Source: Varroa destructor
Taxonomy: Eukaryota > Arthropoda > Arachnida > Mesostigmata > Varroidae
DNA: 64,000 bases
Direction of reading: 5' to 3'
Assembly (NCBI RefSeq): GCF_002443255.2
Contig: NW_019211454.1
Coordinates: 17,141,037 to 17,205,036 of the forward strand
In this document: in pieces, positions 37,278 through 49,000 of the stretch
Numbering within the stretch: the first letter of the stretch is position 1
Layout of the letters: each line of letters begins with the position of its first letter
Program-made: the position numbers and the translations under genes
Notes under the pieces: model-generated
Told to the model about the DNA's origin: nothing
Seen by the model: only the letters and a program-made list of their open reading frames with translations
The model's database searches: none

Positions 37278-40200
37278 AATTAAATAGAAAACAAACATAA
37301 TCAAGGCTGAACGTTGTCCTTGTCACGTTTGGTAAGTTAACCGCTGTTTAAACGTGCGCGATTATCGTCAATCAAATTTTCACATGTTTTTTTTGGAGTT
37401 CTACGTTGGCTCCGTTGGCTGAAATCGTTTGTCTTACGGAACTGGCATCTGAAATTCTAGCGCAAGTAATCCTCTGGAAAATGCTCTCGCAAGCTTTTTC
37501 GTTTGTGTTTTACGCGCTTAATGACGGCATCATCACTCTAGCTTCTCGCATTCGCATAACTACTTTTATAGCGATATACTGTTAAGTAGATGGTTTCTGC
37601 TTGACAAAAACAGCACAAAAAAACACAAGGACGTATTGATACGCTGTGCATACGCATGTCTAGGGATACAATTTTGATCAAATATGCTAACTAAGATGTT
37701 TGCCTTCCACAACATTTCCTCACACGACTATTGGCTTGAAATGCTTATCGTCTATGTATTTTAGCTAGAATTGTATGCTAGCTCAGCCGAGTTAAGCTTG
37801 AATTTCAAGGGTAGCAGTATGTCATTTCTCATTAACAATAGTAGTGTTGAACATAGGTTGAATTTAAGTAACAGTCATGGATTTTCCTTGGCTGATTTTA
37901 TCATTTTTAACTATGTTGCCCGCCAATTTCAATTCAGCTGTGTCCTGTAGTAGAAACAAGTACTTCAAATGTCAATTAGGCAAGTTCTGTTCTGTGTAAT
38001 TGCTACACGGCATGTTCACATAGCTAGCTGCATCTATTTTTCGAGCGATGAAAAAACGCTATCTTCAGCATAGTTCGGTAGCTGCATGTACGTTTATGTA
38101 TACACATTTTACGTACGGACATGTTCTTGGCATTAATTTCTCATTTCTTTTTTTTGTCACCATCACCGAGATCAGACATTAAATAATCAAGTCCAATTTG
38201 AATTAAACAAAACGTGAGTCTGCATGTTAACCAACGGCAGACTTCAACGTACTGCTTAAACTTACACACGTAGAAACAATTTAAAAACAAATTTTTGGTT
38301 AATTAGCGGCCCGCCACATTTCGAGCATATGATCCGTTTGAAAAACTCTCGACTACAATACGACACTATCAAACGGGCAACAAACTTTTTGGGTTAACGG
38401 AACTAGTACCAGTGCAAAGCTCAAAAGTAGCTCGGTCGAACCGCAAACATCGTTTGAGCGCTCTCTGGGCTCCGACATATGCAAATGGATGTAGAGTACG
38501 ATGAGCTGCATTTTTTATATTTTTTTTTATATTTCATATGGACAATGAGGGAGTCCTTTTACGACAGCCCGTATGGTAATTTTTTGTTTTCTCAAATAAG
38601 CCGCTTTTGCACTAACGACTGGATCGTACGACTTTGGATAGTTACCACCAAACATAACTAGCTATCGGCTTACTATTATATATGATGACTGGCATAGTTA
38701 ACTGGTTGATGCTAACAAGTGCGAACCATGCCTTAGGAGACTGGAGCCTATGGACCTAGAAGAGCGGTGCGAAATGCATCTTTAAGGTAAACAAGCCGTC
38801 TTCATTTTAGGTTGAACATGGGAAATGCATACGTCTTTCTGAAAGGTCCGTTTTAGCACAGGCCAATCGGAGATAGCTGGCAAAGAGCTCTATTCAAATG
38901 AGGAAAAAAGTAGGCATACATTCTCTGCTGTTCATGTCAAGCCATTATTCCCAATTCGTTTGGCTGGCTGATGAATAGCGCGATGTAGTGTCACGCTAGG
39001 AAAAGCACGGTACAGACAAGGAAGGAGTGTCAAGGCAGTACAGTCTGACAGTATAAAGTCTCTAGGCAAATAAATATTATCCCCATCATATCGACTGAAA
39101 TAATAGGAAAATGCAAATTTTTTTCCAGTAGCGGCGGACTTGACTGTGGTCCTCATTTATGACTGAGCGTAATACCCCTTTTCTATTTCCCCTTTTTATT
39201 ATGTTCTGAAGTCTTAGCATTAGGACATGTCTAATAAAATTCAATAGCTGCAAGAATGATATACGTGTAACTAATTAGGTTAGTAGAAAGGTTGACTCAA
39301 GAACTTCGAACAGTCCGATCTTCAACCAAGCAATCCCTGCCTCGTGAATCGCTTCTCCTCCGAAACAAACCTCACGTGGTTTTTCACTTTCACTGAAGCA
39401 ATTTTTACTACAGTATTAAAGCAAAATCTCAGACACGTGAAGTTGATGTCTCCATCATAAAATATTCTAGATTTAGCCAACCAGGCCAAACGTGTGCCGT
39501 CCAATTTCTTTCTTTCGTTTCAACCGTCAACAAACAAATCAAGTCTTATCGCTTTCGAGCTATTTATTATAACAAAACTCATGATGCCCATATGATCGCG
39601 CTGTATCAGAGCCCTCACCCTTCAGGGTCCTCCTACCAATCGGGCCCTCTCAGATGGGCTTCTTCGCGCTAGCGGGTCCTCGCGCCTCTCGGCGGTACTA
39701 ACATTCACTGGCATCGGATCTACGGCGTTCTCTCCTAGTACGACGCACTCACTGGCAACAAGCATACGGGTAACAGCATCGAGGCATAAGAGGTTCGCCA
39801 GTAGCAATTTTCTGACTGTGACAGCAAACTCCAACGACAGCACCGCCATATCGTTTATCCCTAAAGACAACTATAGATCTTCCAAAAGCCACCCTCCGCA
39901 CTGTGACAACTGTACAGAGGTAGGTATAAGCGAAGCGTACGTGCACAGAGGTGTCTCTAGGGTAAATACATACAGAAATATCCATACAATCAATGATTCT
40001 CTGTAACACAATGATTGTAAACATGCAGAAACAACCGCTTTTTTTTTTCTAATCGTAATCCTGAAGACTATCTAATAGCTGGGCAAATATTATAACTAGC
40101 ACAGAATTCGATGTGGTTAGAAATATATCTATAGCGAGCTCGATTGCACGTCCTGGCAAATTTGTCCCTTCCCTTACACGGGGTCACCGCGGAGAAAAAA

Positions 40201-40795
40201 CCGGAAATGAATAGTCGATTCGTTTGCCTATCGTCCGGTTTGTAGTGGCGGCCTTATTGAGCTGAAAAATTTACATGAACCTTCGAAATAGGTCAACGCC
40301 TTGGCAATTAAATGATGTACGCGGGAGACCTTGGAGAAAGGTAGGACGTACAGTCGCTAAGCGTGCGCACTGCCACGCACTGACGATGGCAAAGTGTTTT
40401 CGTTACAACTGCGTATGTGAATCCTTCAAGATTGATCAAAATCAGGCCAATTGCGAACCCAGTTATCAACGGTAGAAGAACTGCAAACGAGTTTATGAGC
40501 AGGGAGATTTGATTCGAGCACAACAATATTCGATAGGCCGAGCTGCTTTAAGGTTGAAACTGCGTGTCTTTGTAGCTGGCAAGAAAAAACTGCCTTGATG
40601 GCCTAGACGGTCGTTTCCCATCAGGACAACATGCCACATGTTGATTCTAAGTGTTAGATTCTGAACGCGTATTGATTTTATCAAGCAATGCGGGTAACGT
40701 GAGAGATCGTTTAAGTCTAAAGCAATTTTCTAAATCTAGTGCTTTACTAGTAAACTTCAAAATTTCTACACAATGCATTTCATTAACGTAAGTTA

Positions 40796-40811
40796 GGGGG
40801 GGGGGGGGGGG
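40796..40811 (+). repeat. Run of 16 G
   Basis: An uninterrupted G run followed after three bases by another GGGG. It is unusual in this AT-rich setting. It may be real or an assembly or sequencing length error. Confidence 0.9.
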
Positions 40812-41230
40812 TCAGGGGATAATTGCAGCTACGTACGTAATTGTTGCGAAGCGGCACCTATCTATGTATTTCGAAAGACTAACTGTCACCGTTCTTTTAT
40901 TTCGTCACAGTTCTCAGTAGACAAAGTAGCATTGAAAATGTTCAAGCCGTCATATATTCGTACGCAGGAGATAAGTTTTAATTCACTAACATTAGATCGT
41001 AAACTGCTAAAGGTCAGTGCCGCTATAAGAAAGAGGTTCCTCGGAAAACGCTGTGTGCCTATGTAAATGTAACAGTTATAGATAGCTTTGCCTTTTATTG
41101 CTTGTTTTAGTATAATATTGCTGCTCTCTATTGGCACTGATTGAACGAACACAAATTTACTTTCAACACACAACTCTGCCAGACAACCAGTCGGGATCTG
41201 TCAGACGAAGCCAGTAATGTAATGTCTAGC

Positions 41231-41288
41231 TTCGTGAAGAAACAGATGAAAACTTTTCTTATTTTTCACGAATTTTGTTTTCATCTGT
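41231..41288. repeat. Two interleaved inverted repeats
   Basis: TTCGTGAA (41231-41238) is complementary to TTCACGAA (41265-41272), and ACAGATGAAAAC (41242-41253) to GTTTTCATCTGT (41277-41288). The order is A, B, A', B', so the two stems cannot form nested; as RNA they would compete or make a pseudoknot-like fold. No gene is recognised around it. Confidence 0.6.
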
Positions 41289-42748
41289 AGATATCTTCAG
41301 CCAGATCTTGAACCCCAGTTCTCCCTAATGTCAAGCGATTCATCTGACCTTATCCTAAATCGTACTGAAATAACTCCGTAGACGATCATTTCAGTACTCG
41401 CAGATACTAGCTCAACCTTGCAAAGCTACTAAAGTGCGCAAGAGTAGCCACTCTTGTTTTCTAACAGATATTCTAGCAAGCTTGTCTAACCTTGGAAACT
41501 TTTCTTACCACCTGCGGGTATGATTAGGTTCTCGAGATCACCTAGTAGGTATTTGGAGGATCAGTTCAAATAGAACAAGGATGGATTTTGCTGGATTTAT
41601 CTAGGGTGTCTTCAATAGACTCATCATGTGGCATCGTACCGTTTGGCGACGCTTGAGCTCTAACCAGCGATGGCCGTACGCTATTATGGCAGCACGCTCA
41701 AAGCAATGCGCATTAGATGACATCTCGATTGCGGCGTTCTAACTCCCGACAATACCATTCCGTACATTTTGCGGCAGCTGAGATTTCATTGATAACAGTA
41801 TCACTTTTAACGGGTCGCTTTGTGTGTGTGTCACCCTATACCTTATACATTTCCTCGAAATCTAATTTTGTTTTTTTTCCCTTGTTTAACGTAGTATACA
41901 TAGTTTGAAAGCAGTAGGCACCGGTGTTAGCGGTACGAGAGAGACTTGCTACTTCTTCCCCATCGATGCGGAAGCCGTCCTTCTCATCGTTAATCTGTCC
42001 TCAGATTCAGCTGTCACTGAGTGTAACGATCAATATTCGCGCCGGGGATCGCAGCACAGCCGCTGCCGCGTATCCAGTACAGGCTCGTTCCAACGCCTTC
42101 TTGACGTCGCTGTTGGGCAAGGGTAATCGACGACACCGAACGATCGTGGAGTAGAAGTAGGAGAGAAGAGGACGCGAGCGTTGCCGCGCTATTTAAAAGC
42201 AGGCTCAATCGCAGACGTTTCTGTATTCGCCTGAGTTAGCCTTGGGTCAACAGTGCTTGAACGGGCTGGTGAGTTCCTTCTATGCTATGCTAACGACCAT
42301 TGTTTCACTCACAGATTTGTGCGCTTCTTTAGACGACATCAGTGGAATAGACATGTTCTAATTATTTGTTCTTCAAGTTTAGTCTCTCTATTGCTTAGTC
42401 ATTCATTCATTCTGCCAGCGCCAATTCCGCAGACAATTTTTGAAGCGGTGCTCTATAGGATATTTACGATACTGCTTGTCCATAGATGCTAACTATATCC
42501 AATGTAAATGGCTTTGTCGTGCTTTTACGCTTAACTGGTTCAGGTAGTGGTGTTTTATAGCTATTTTTAGGAAAATCTGTGCAAAGCTGGAAGAAGTGAT
42601 GGACGCGACCGTTAACTTGAGTATCAGATAGTGGACTCGGAGCGTATGTAACCGAGTGTAAGATGTCAAACCCATTAAGAAGGGTCGATGTGCCAGCGGA
42701 TCCTGATAGGTGAATTAGTCCAACTGAATCATTAATACCATATTTGAA

Positions 42749-43550
42749 TGCTTTGTCCCAAACCACAGTGGCGTACATAATTATCGGTTTCAAATGCGAT
42801 CTATAGAGGCACAAAAGTGTGTTAGAGAAGACCCCCCTCCTCCTCCTCCTCCTCCTCCTCTTTGATAGCATTGCTTTTTTGGCATATTTTAATGACGAAA
42901 TGTTTGTCCAAACGACAGGCCGAGATACGTTAAGCATGAGCTTGATTGAAAGACTGTAGCATCAGGGTTGAGGCGTTAATGGAGCATTGAAGAGCGTCGA
43001 AAAAAGCGACATTCTATTTAGGAATGTTTACAAAAAGGCCAAGTGTGGCATAGCTAGGCTTATCGTTGGATCGACTTTGTGGATCTGTCTTTGATGATGA
43101 AGGATGAGGTTGTCGGCGAAGCAAACGGCATGTAATCTGTTTTTGCGGGACTCAAGGTGGAGAAGCCGCACACCCCTATAAAGAATTTATCTATAAATGG
43201 GCCTAGAAGTGAGGAACGTTGCTAAATCCGAGACTATAAGACTTGAGCCAGTCGCAAACAATACATAGCAGCAAATAATCCTGAAAAGTTTTGAAGTTAA
43301 ATGTCTATGCCATATAAATCAAGGCGTTTCCTGTATCGTAGGGCTGGCTTGTGCGGTTGTGGAACTAGATTACAGTAGAGCGAATAAAGAGAATTCAATT
43401 GCGAATTTGGCAAAAAAATAAATTATAAACGATGTTTCGAATTGGCGTTTACCATATTTTTCAAAGGTTTTCACCCATACATGGGTTAAACCTGTAGGTC
43501 GATAGTTTGTTGGGCTATCGCGAGTGTTTTTACCTTTGAATAAAGGAATG
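42749..43550 (-). mobile_element. Degenerate non-LTR retrotransposon (LINE) reverse transcriptase
   Basis: Read on the - strand, fragments appear in the correct order for a LINE reverse transcriptase. First comes a PLFKGKN...SPTNYRP block (43496-43550), the usual region before RT motif 1. Next is CFADN at 43109-43123, a damaged F/YADD catalytic motif. Last is LYRSHLKPIIMYATVVWDKA (about 42749-42810), the typical region after the RT domain. Stops and frameshifts interrupt the frame and the catalytic Asp-Asp is Asp-Asn, so it is dead. A CTC triplet run at 42836-42861 encodes eight arginines inside it. The 5' part, with the endonuclease, is not visible. Confidence 0.8.
42836..42861. repeat. (CTC)n run inside the LINE remnant
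   Basis: About eight CTC units, read as polyarginine on the - strand. A normal reverse transcriptase has no such tract, so it probably expanded after the insertion died. Confidence 0.9.
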
Positions 43551-45559
43551 ACGTAACCACAAACGATCCCAAGAAGCCGAAAACTAAGATAATTCTAAGA
43601 TATGTGCGAGCAGATAGCTAATTACATGTAATGTTCAGTGGAAGCGAGGCGGTGAAGTCAGCTTTTATAGACATGAGCCAACGAGAAATTTAGAGGAAGA
43701 CAAGTAGAAAAAAAAACGTTCCGAAACAAGCGTCATGGCGTGCGCTGGTAGTGAACCCAGCTGAAGTGCTGTACCCAAGCCCACTTTTCAGGTACTTTGT
43801 TTTAGCTCCTGAGAGTGGTGCCATCCAATTCCAGAGTACTTAGTAGACAGGTGTTTTCAGCAGAGCCCCAGAATCTATCGCAGTGATTTACCGTAAAATG
43901 TATTATTGCTCTACCGATTGTTTTGCGCCAGTCTTAATTGGCATCGTGTTGATAATGAACATTTTAATACTTTGCAATACGTATCTTTGCGTTGTTGATT
44001 TTCTCTCGAATACATTTTTTTTCTAATTCGTCAAAGCTATGCATAAGGGCTTCCTTGAACTATCAATACGGCTATGTTTGGAACATGATCATGTTTCATC
44101 ACGCTCTCATGTGATGTTTTAGTGGGTTTAAGTGTTCTCAAATTGACCTTGCGGCCTTCGTGTTTGTACATATAGATAAAATTTTGTCCGGACTGGGCTG
44201 AATTGAATACAGCCTTAGACTGTGAATTATACTAGCGCTTAGGATACATGGAACCTGTTGCTAGGATGGAAGCTTTCAACTGTTTGCTCGTATACATATG
44301 AAACACTACGTATAAATATGATGCGTTATTTTAGCGTCTATTCTCAGTTTCCAAGTGGAAATATCTGTATGCCGTAAGAACTATCGTCGTTTCCTGTCCG
44401 TTACCGATACGTGATGAAAGAAAGACGAAGTTTTACTATATACATATATATATAATGGCGGCGTTAGAGAAGGAACTAAGCCGAGCTTCTAATCGTGCAT
44501 AGTTGAACGATTCAATATATGTAAAAAAGCAAACGTCGTTGTATACAGTCTCCGTGGGCCTCTCAAGAATTAGATCACGACCACAAACAATTTGAATGGC
44601 GTCTACGTTTAAAAATGTCCTAATGTGTATTCTTCAGGAGAGAAACTGGCATTTTTCGAATAATCTCTAGTTAATTTCATAAGTATGAATCTAGAAAGTA
44701 AATCAAGTGTGGAAACAACGCAAATATACTGTGATAAAAAAAACGCGGTAGTAATAAAGTTAGCGGCGTTCGTGGCGGAAACCTCTGGATTGGGCGAGAA
44801 GTCTTGAGCGGTTTCCTTTGCCGTGGTTAGATGGCTTTTGCCGACTGACTATCAGGGCGTGTCTCTGGATCAAAATATCATTGCCACGCTGTGAATAGCA
44901 TTTATCGATCCTGTTCCATATTCTCTGGCAACTTATTTAGTAGCCTTGGAAACTGGCTCATTAAATGGGTCGTGGTAACTACTTTGCTATTTGGCCGAGC
45001 TACATATGTTTATGGAGGCGTTACAAATGATACGTTTGATAGGTTACTGCGTGATGATATCGGCTCTAATTATCAATGAGTACATATTTCAACGAATCGA
45101 TTGTGGAGGTGGTAGTAAAAATGAAAAACACTAGTTTCTCTCCAGCACACCTGCCACATGCTAAACTTTGGTTTATTTATATAAAAAAGGCTGTATGCAT
45201 TCTATAGTCAGATGTAATAGGTGAGTGCAGGCACGTCCGGATAGTACCATGGGTAACTTGGCCATTATTGCCAACATCACCGGCTCTTAAAAACACCCCC
45301 GACCCCGCCGCCCCAAATTGACTCTGGTCAATTGACCGATATTAACCACTGAATGAAGTCGTTGATTCTATGCTATACAGGCATGCGTATTAAATAAACG
45401 CCACAGTTTAGGGTAACTCGTTTGACGCTTTTTTCGTACGGGATGTCACCAGGAGCCATTGTTTAAACGGTACTTAAAATCAAGCCAGCCAATGCAGTGC
45501 CTTAGAACTCGACCATAAATCTAATTTATGTCATAATAACAATACAACAAGTGCTTTTC
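43551..45559. other. Flank between the LINE remnant and ferritin
   Basis: No gene seen. The single CAGTG on the + strand near ferritin is at 45495 and lacks the pairing for an iron-responsive hairpin. A C-rich patch occurs at 45295-45315. Confidence 0.5.
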
Positions 45560-45910
45560 AATCTGTTTCACTATTCGAGCAAGCAGAGACTTCTGTCTCG
45601 GATAGAGAGTAGACTCGCTACGGTGTGAGTAGGAGGTGCTGCAATGAATCAGACGAGTCTGCTAAATCGGACGCGTCTCGAATCAGAGGGCCAATGAAAA
45701 CAAAAACATCATAGGTAAATATTTTGTAAGCGCACCTCATTTATGACTGGGTATGTTTTTTGCTTTTTGACAGATTCGGCAGAACGTTCTCGTTCACAAG
45801 TTAATTCTCTGACTCACTGTAGCGTTGCTTACAAGCCAACTACAAGTGTAGCTTTGTACCCCAACGCCGTTGTTTAAGTTGCTTTGAGCATCTCGTGGAG
45901 AAATTCAAAG
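45560..45910 (+). promoter_or_regulatory. Ferritin 5' flank / 5' UTR with a possible 59-bp intron
   Basis: Upstream of the ferritin ATG there is a plausible small intron: donor ATAG|GTAAAT (exon end 45714) and acceptor TTTTTGACAG (ending 45773). The putative leader before it holds complementary segments: AGACTCG at 45611-45617 pairs with CGAGTCT at 45654-45660, and CAGAC at 45650-45654 can pair with GTCTG at 45657-45661. The transcription start is not visible. No CAGUGN iron-responsive loop with a pairing stem and bulged C was found in this stretch. The intron call is an inference from splice consensus only. Confidence 0.35.
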
Positions 45911-46018
45911 ATGTCGACCGTGTCTAGGCCTCGCCAGAACTTCCATGCTGATTGTGAAGATGCGATCAACAAACAGATCAACATGGAACTCTTTGCATCC
46001 TATACCTATCTGTCTATG
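45911..46018 (+). CDS. Ferritin coding exon 1
   Basis: Encodes residues 1-36: the N-terminal tail and most of helix A, ending in YTYLSM. It carries ferroxidase ligands E26 and Y33. It ends at ATG|GTACGT in phase 0, and the next exon resumes with AFFFDRDD, which matches the family without gap. Confidence 0.95.
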
Positions 46019-49000
46019 GTACGTATATAAAAATAGTGTATCATAAAAAGTTTAGCAGTAGCTGATACATATATTATGATTTAAGCTTATTTTTATGACA
46101 TCATCGAAGCAGCCTCATCGTTCCTAACCTGTAAGCGATCCGTCTCCAATTTATTTTGACAAACTGTTTTTTAGGTTTTAGGTGGAACACTGTTTCTGAA
46201 AGCCGAAACCTTATATCAACGGATCGAAATTACCCATTTTATTGATTTTATCCGACCCATGATATTACTTACATACTTTAGCCTCTTGCTATGTCGTCGA
46301 TTCCCGCAAATGCAACCGTATGAACGTCGTAATAATACTATACCGCGCGCGTTCAGTCATGCTTTAACGTAAATACTTCCGATGCACGCATTGACGCTAA
46401 CGTTTGCCCCCTTACATTTGTTTAGGTATCTTACATTTTGTCTTAGCAAACAGAATTTCTACTGAACTGGCACCCTGGGTAGCTGGATAAATGGGCATCG
46501 ATTCCGTAAAACATGTTTGATTTTTCCTAGCTTGACTCCGGTAATCTTTTCGTTTTGTATAGAAAAAGCGTTGATATCGTGTTTAAGCTATTTCGCGAGC
46601 CCTTCTAGTAATAATAGCAATATTGTTGATGATTGTGATCATTTGAATAAAAATCTAGGTTAAGATGTGGTGTATATATGGAAAATTTTGACGTTGTGAA
46701 CACTCATGGGCACAACAAGAGAGGCTTTGAAGAAGTACTAATTTGTACTCTATTGTCTAGAATTAGTAAGAACCCGCAAATTTCTTAAATTTACTTACAA
46801 TAACACTACACGAAAATATCGGCAACTTTCTAGCCATATATATATATATAACTTAATATAAATATTTCAATTCTACGAAGTTTGTAACTTGAAAAAATTT
46901 ACACAATTTGCGAACAGACTGATGCACTTTTTCCCATTAAGCCTAACTAGTCCTAGTTGGCGTAGGGCGATTTTAGAGGCTTTGCAGGTACCAAGAGGCG
47001 CCTGTAGAGAAAGGTCGGTTGGCCTGATGCCCTTCAGTTGTCAAGGCGATTCTTCAATAAATATTTATTACAGGTTCATTACGAACAAAGTGGGCTTAAA
47101 CTCTTACAAGCAGGAGAAATTGTACAGACTTCTCCTGGCCGTAAGAGCTGTGATCCCGTAAGAGACATGCTGTGTGATTAATCGCCTTCGGAAGTAAATG
47201 GAAAAAGCACATGTATAGTGCGACATTTGATTCAAACCGTTTCTGTTCATTATGGGTGACGCGTAATCCGCTCAAACGAGATAGCTTTCTGTAGAAACCG
47301 TATGTGTTCGGCTAGTACAGTTACCTCCGAAGAAATTCATATAACTACATGTGAAAATATCTCAAAGCTAGACGTTTCTCGCGGGCATCCTGCAGTAACA
47401 CAGCTAGGTGAGGCAAGTTTTCCTAGACAAATACACTTCTGTCAGTCAATGAAAAACACACACAGGCAAAATAAGATCACCCAAAAGGTCTGTTGCTAGC
47501 CAGCGAGAAGCGACTGCAAGGTGACTCATCAGAAGGACCAAATACGTCCTTAGTCCAAAGGAGTTCTTCACGCCGACAGCCCGCCGCAACAGCTCCTATA
47601 GATGTTATTGTTCTACGCTTGGGTTATTTAGCCGAAAGCGCATATTTTACTGCGTCGTGTGCATGGCACGTAACTGACGTTGCCGCCGCAGCTGCCACTG
47701 GCGCCGCAGTCGCTGGCAATGAATCGCTTGTCTATCTCCCGCGTTTAGCTCCAGGTAATGATATTCTTATAGCTAAGTCCATCCATGTAATAGGGCTTTT
47801 TCGTCGAACTCGGCCAGCCCGTTCATGAAAGCAGCACCTAGTAACTGCACCGACACGCTCTCGACACAGACGTATGACCACAACAGCGACATCTGTATTG
47901 GGGACGAGGTCGATAAAGTAAACAGTCGAACGAGCGTGACATCATCGGTACACAAAGATTTAAATCGATTTTGTTGTTGTGACTGGGCGTTCGCTAATCA
48001 ACCGGTCGAGTGCTAGCGCAATGATAGCGTGCTTGCCTACTAAACATACGGCCTTTAATGAAAAGATGGTCTATGTTGAAGGTTGGTCATAATCCGCGGC
48101 TTATTTCGTGCTGGTGGGAGTTGGCCATTTCAAGCAGTACTTGACTAGGGCAGGAGAACCGGATATGACATTCGGAACTCGCTTATATAACATTCAGCTT
48201 TCTATAATGGCTTCCGGACAAGAATGGTTCGATCGTAATTAGTCGATCAAATAGTCATAGTATCGCTAAAGATCGTCCTTAATCAGCTGCCCAAGATTCC
48301 GTAAGCTACAACGCTGCCAGTTGAACAGTTTGCGAATAGATCCCTGGCGGTGAGGATTGCCATTCTGTTCTGTTTAGTTATGGAACGAACCGTTTAGCTC
48401 GACTTGACCGGCCACTTACGCACATGCTCCAGCTATATTGCCCCATGTCCGAACTGCTACTTGCTTAGTATCGCTTGCGGTTATTCTATGTGGAACAGCG
48501 AAAAGCCACGCAGAATTCGCCTGTTTCAATAGTTCTGACACGCTGAACATTTGACTAGCTGGCTGGCTGGCTGGCTGGCTGGCTAGTTAGCGGATAAAAA
48601 AAAAGCCGCGGCAAAGTTGAACGTTGTTTCCATTACTACGAGCGTCATCAATAATGGTGTTATGTGATTATTAATTCGTAAATAACACTCATAACAACAA
48701 AATGAAAATTGCAAGCACTAATAGCGGCCGATGCGGTGAGTGTCACTTTTGGTTGGCCAATTGGAATTGTGAATAGAGCTTTGGACCTATTGAAAGTTAT
48801 TTAGGACGTGATTGAATTTCATCAAAGTAAAAAGACACATTTTTTTTGCGAGCCAGAAAAGCTAAAACAGGATCCCAACTGCCAACATCGTTGAGAGTTG
48901 ACATCCTGTAGGCAGATTTTTATTGAGCACATTCAACAGAACCATGGAAGTCTCAGTCCGCTACGATTGGTTTTAGACAAGGATTTCTGCTGATCGCGGA

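Larger units (their letters stand above)
30200..42400. other. Large intergenic region without recognised genes
   Basis: About 12 kb of AT-rich DNA with no reading frame above 96 codons; that longest one is the TA repeat artefact at 37.2 kb. It includes the G run at 40.80 kb and the interleaved inverted repeats at 41.23 kb. I see no exon with good splice sites and no protein motif. Confidence 0.6.

Noticed and set aside
37036..37326. 96-codon - strand frame with Tyr-Ile repeats
   Set aside because: It is a product of the TA microsatellite.
45481..45510. CAGTGC loop with a C five bases upstream, resembling an iron-responsive element
   Set aside because: Only three of five upper-stem pairs form and the lower stem does not pair.
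47493..47828. 111-codon + strand frame in ferritin intron 1
   Set aside because: Alanine-rich middle in GC-richer DNA, no domain, and no matching splice partners.
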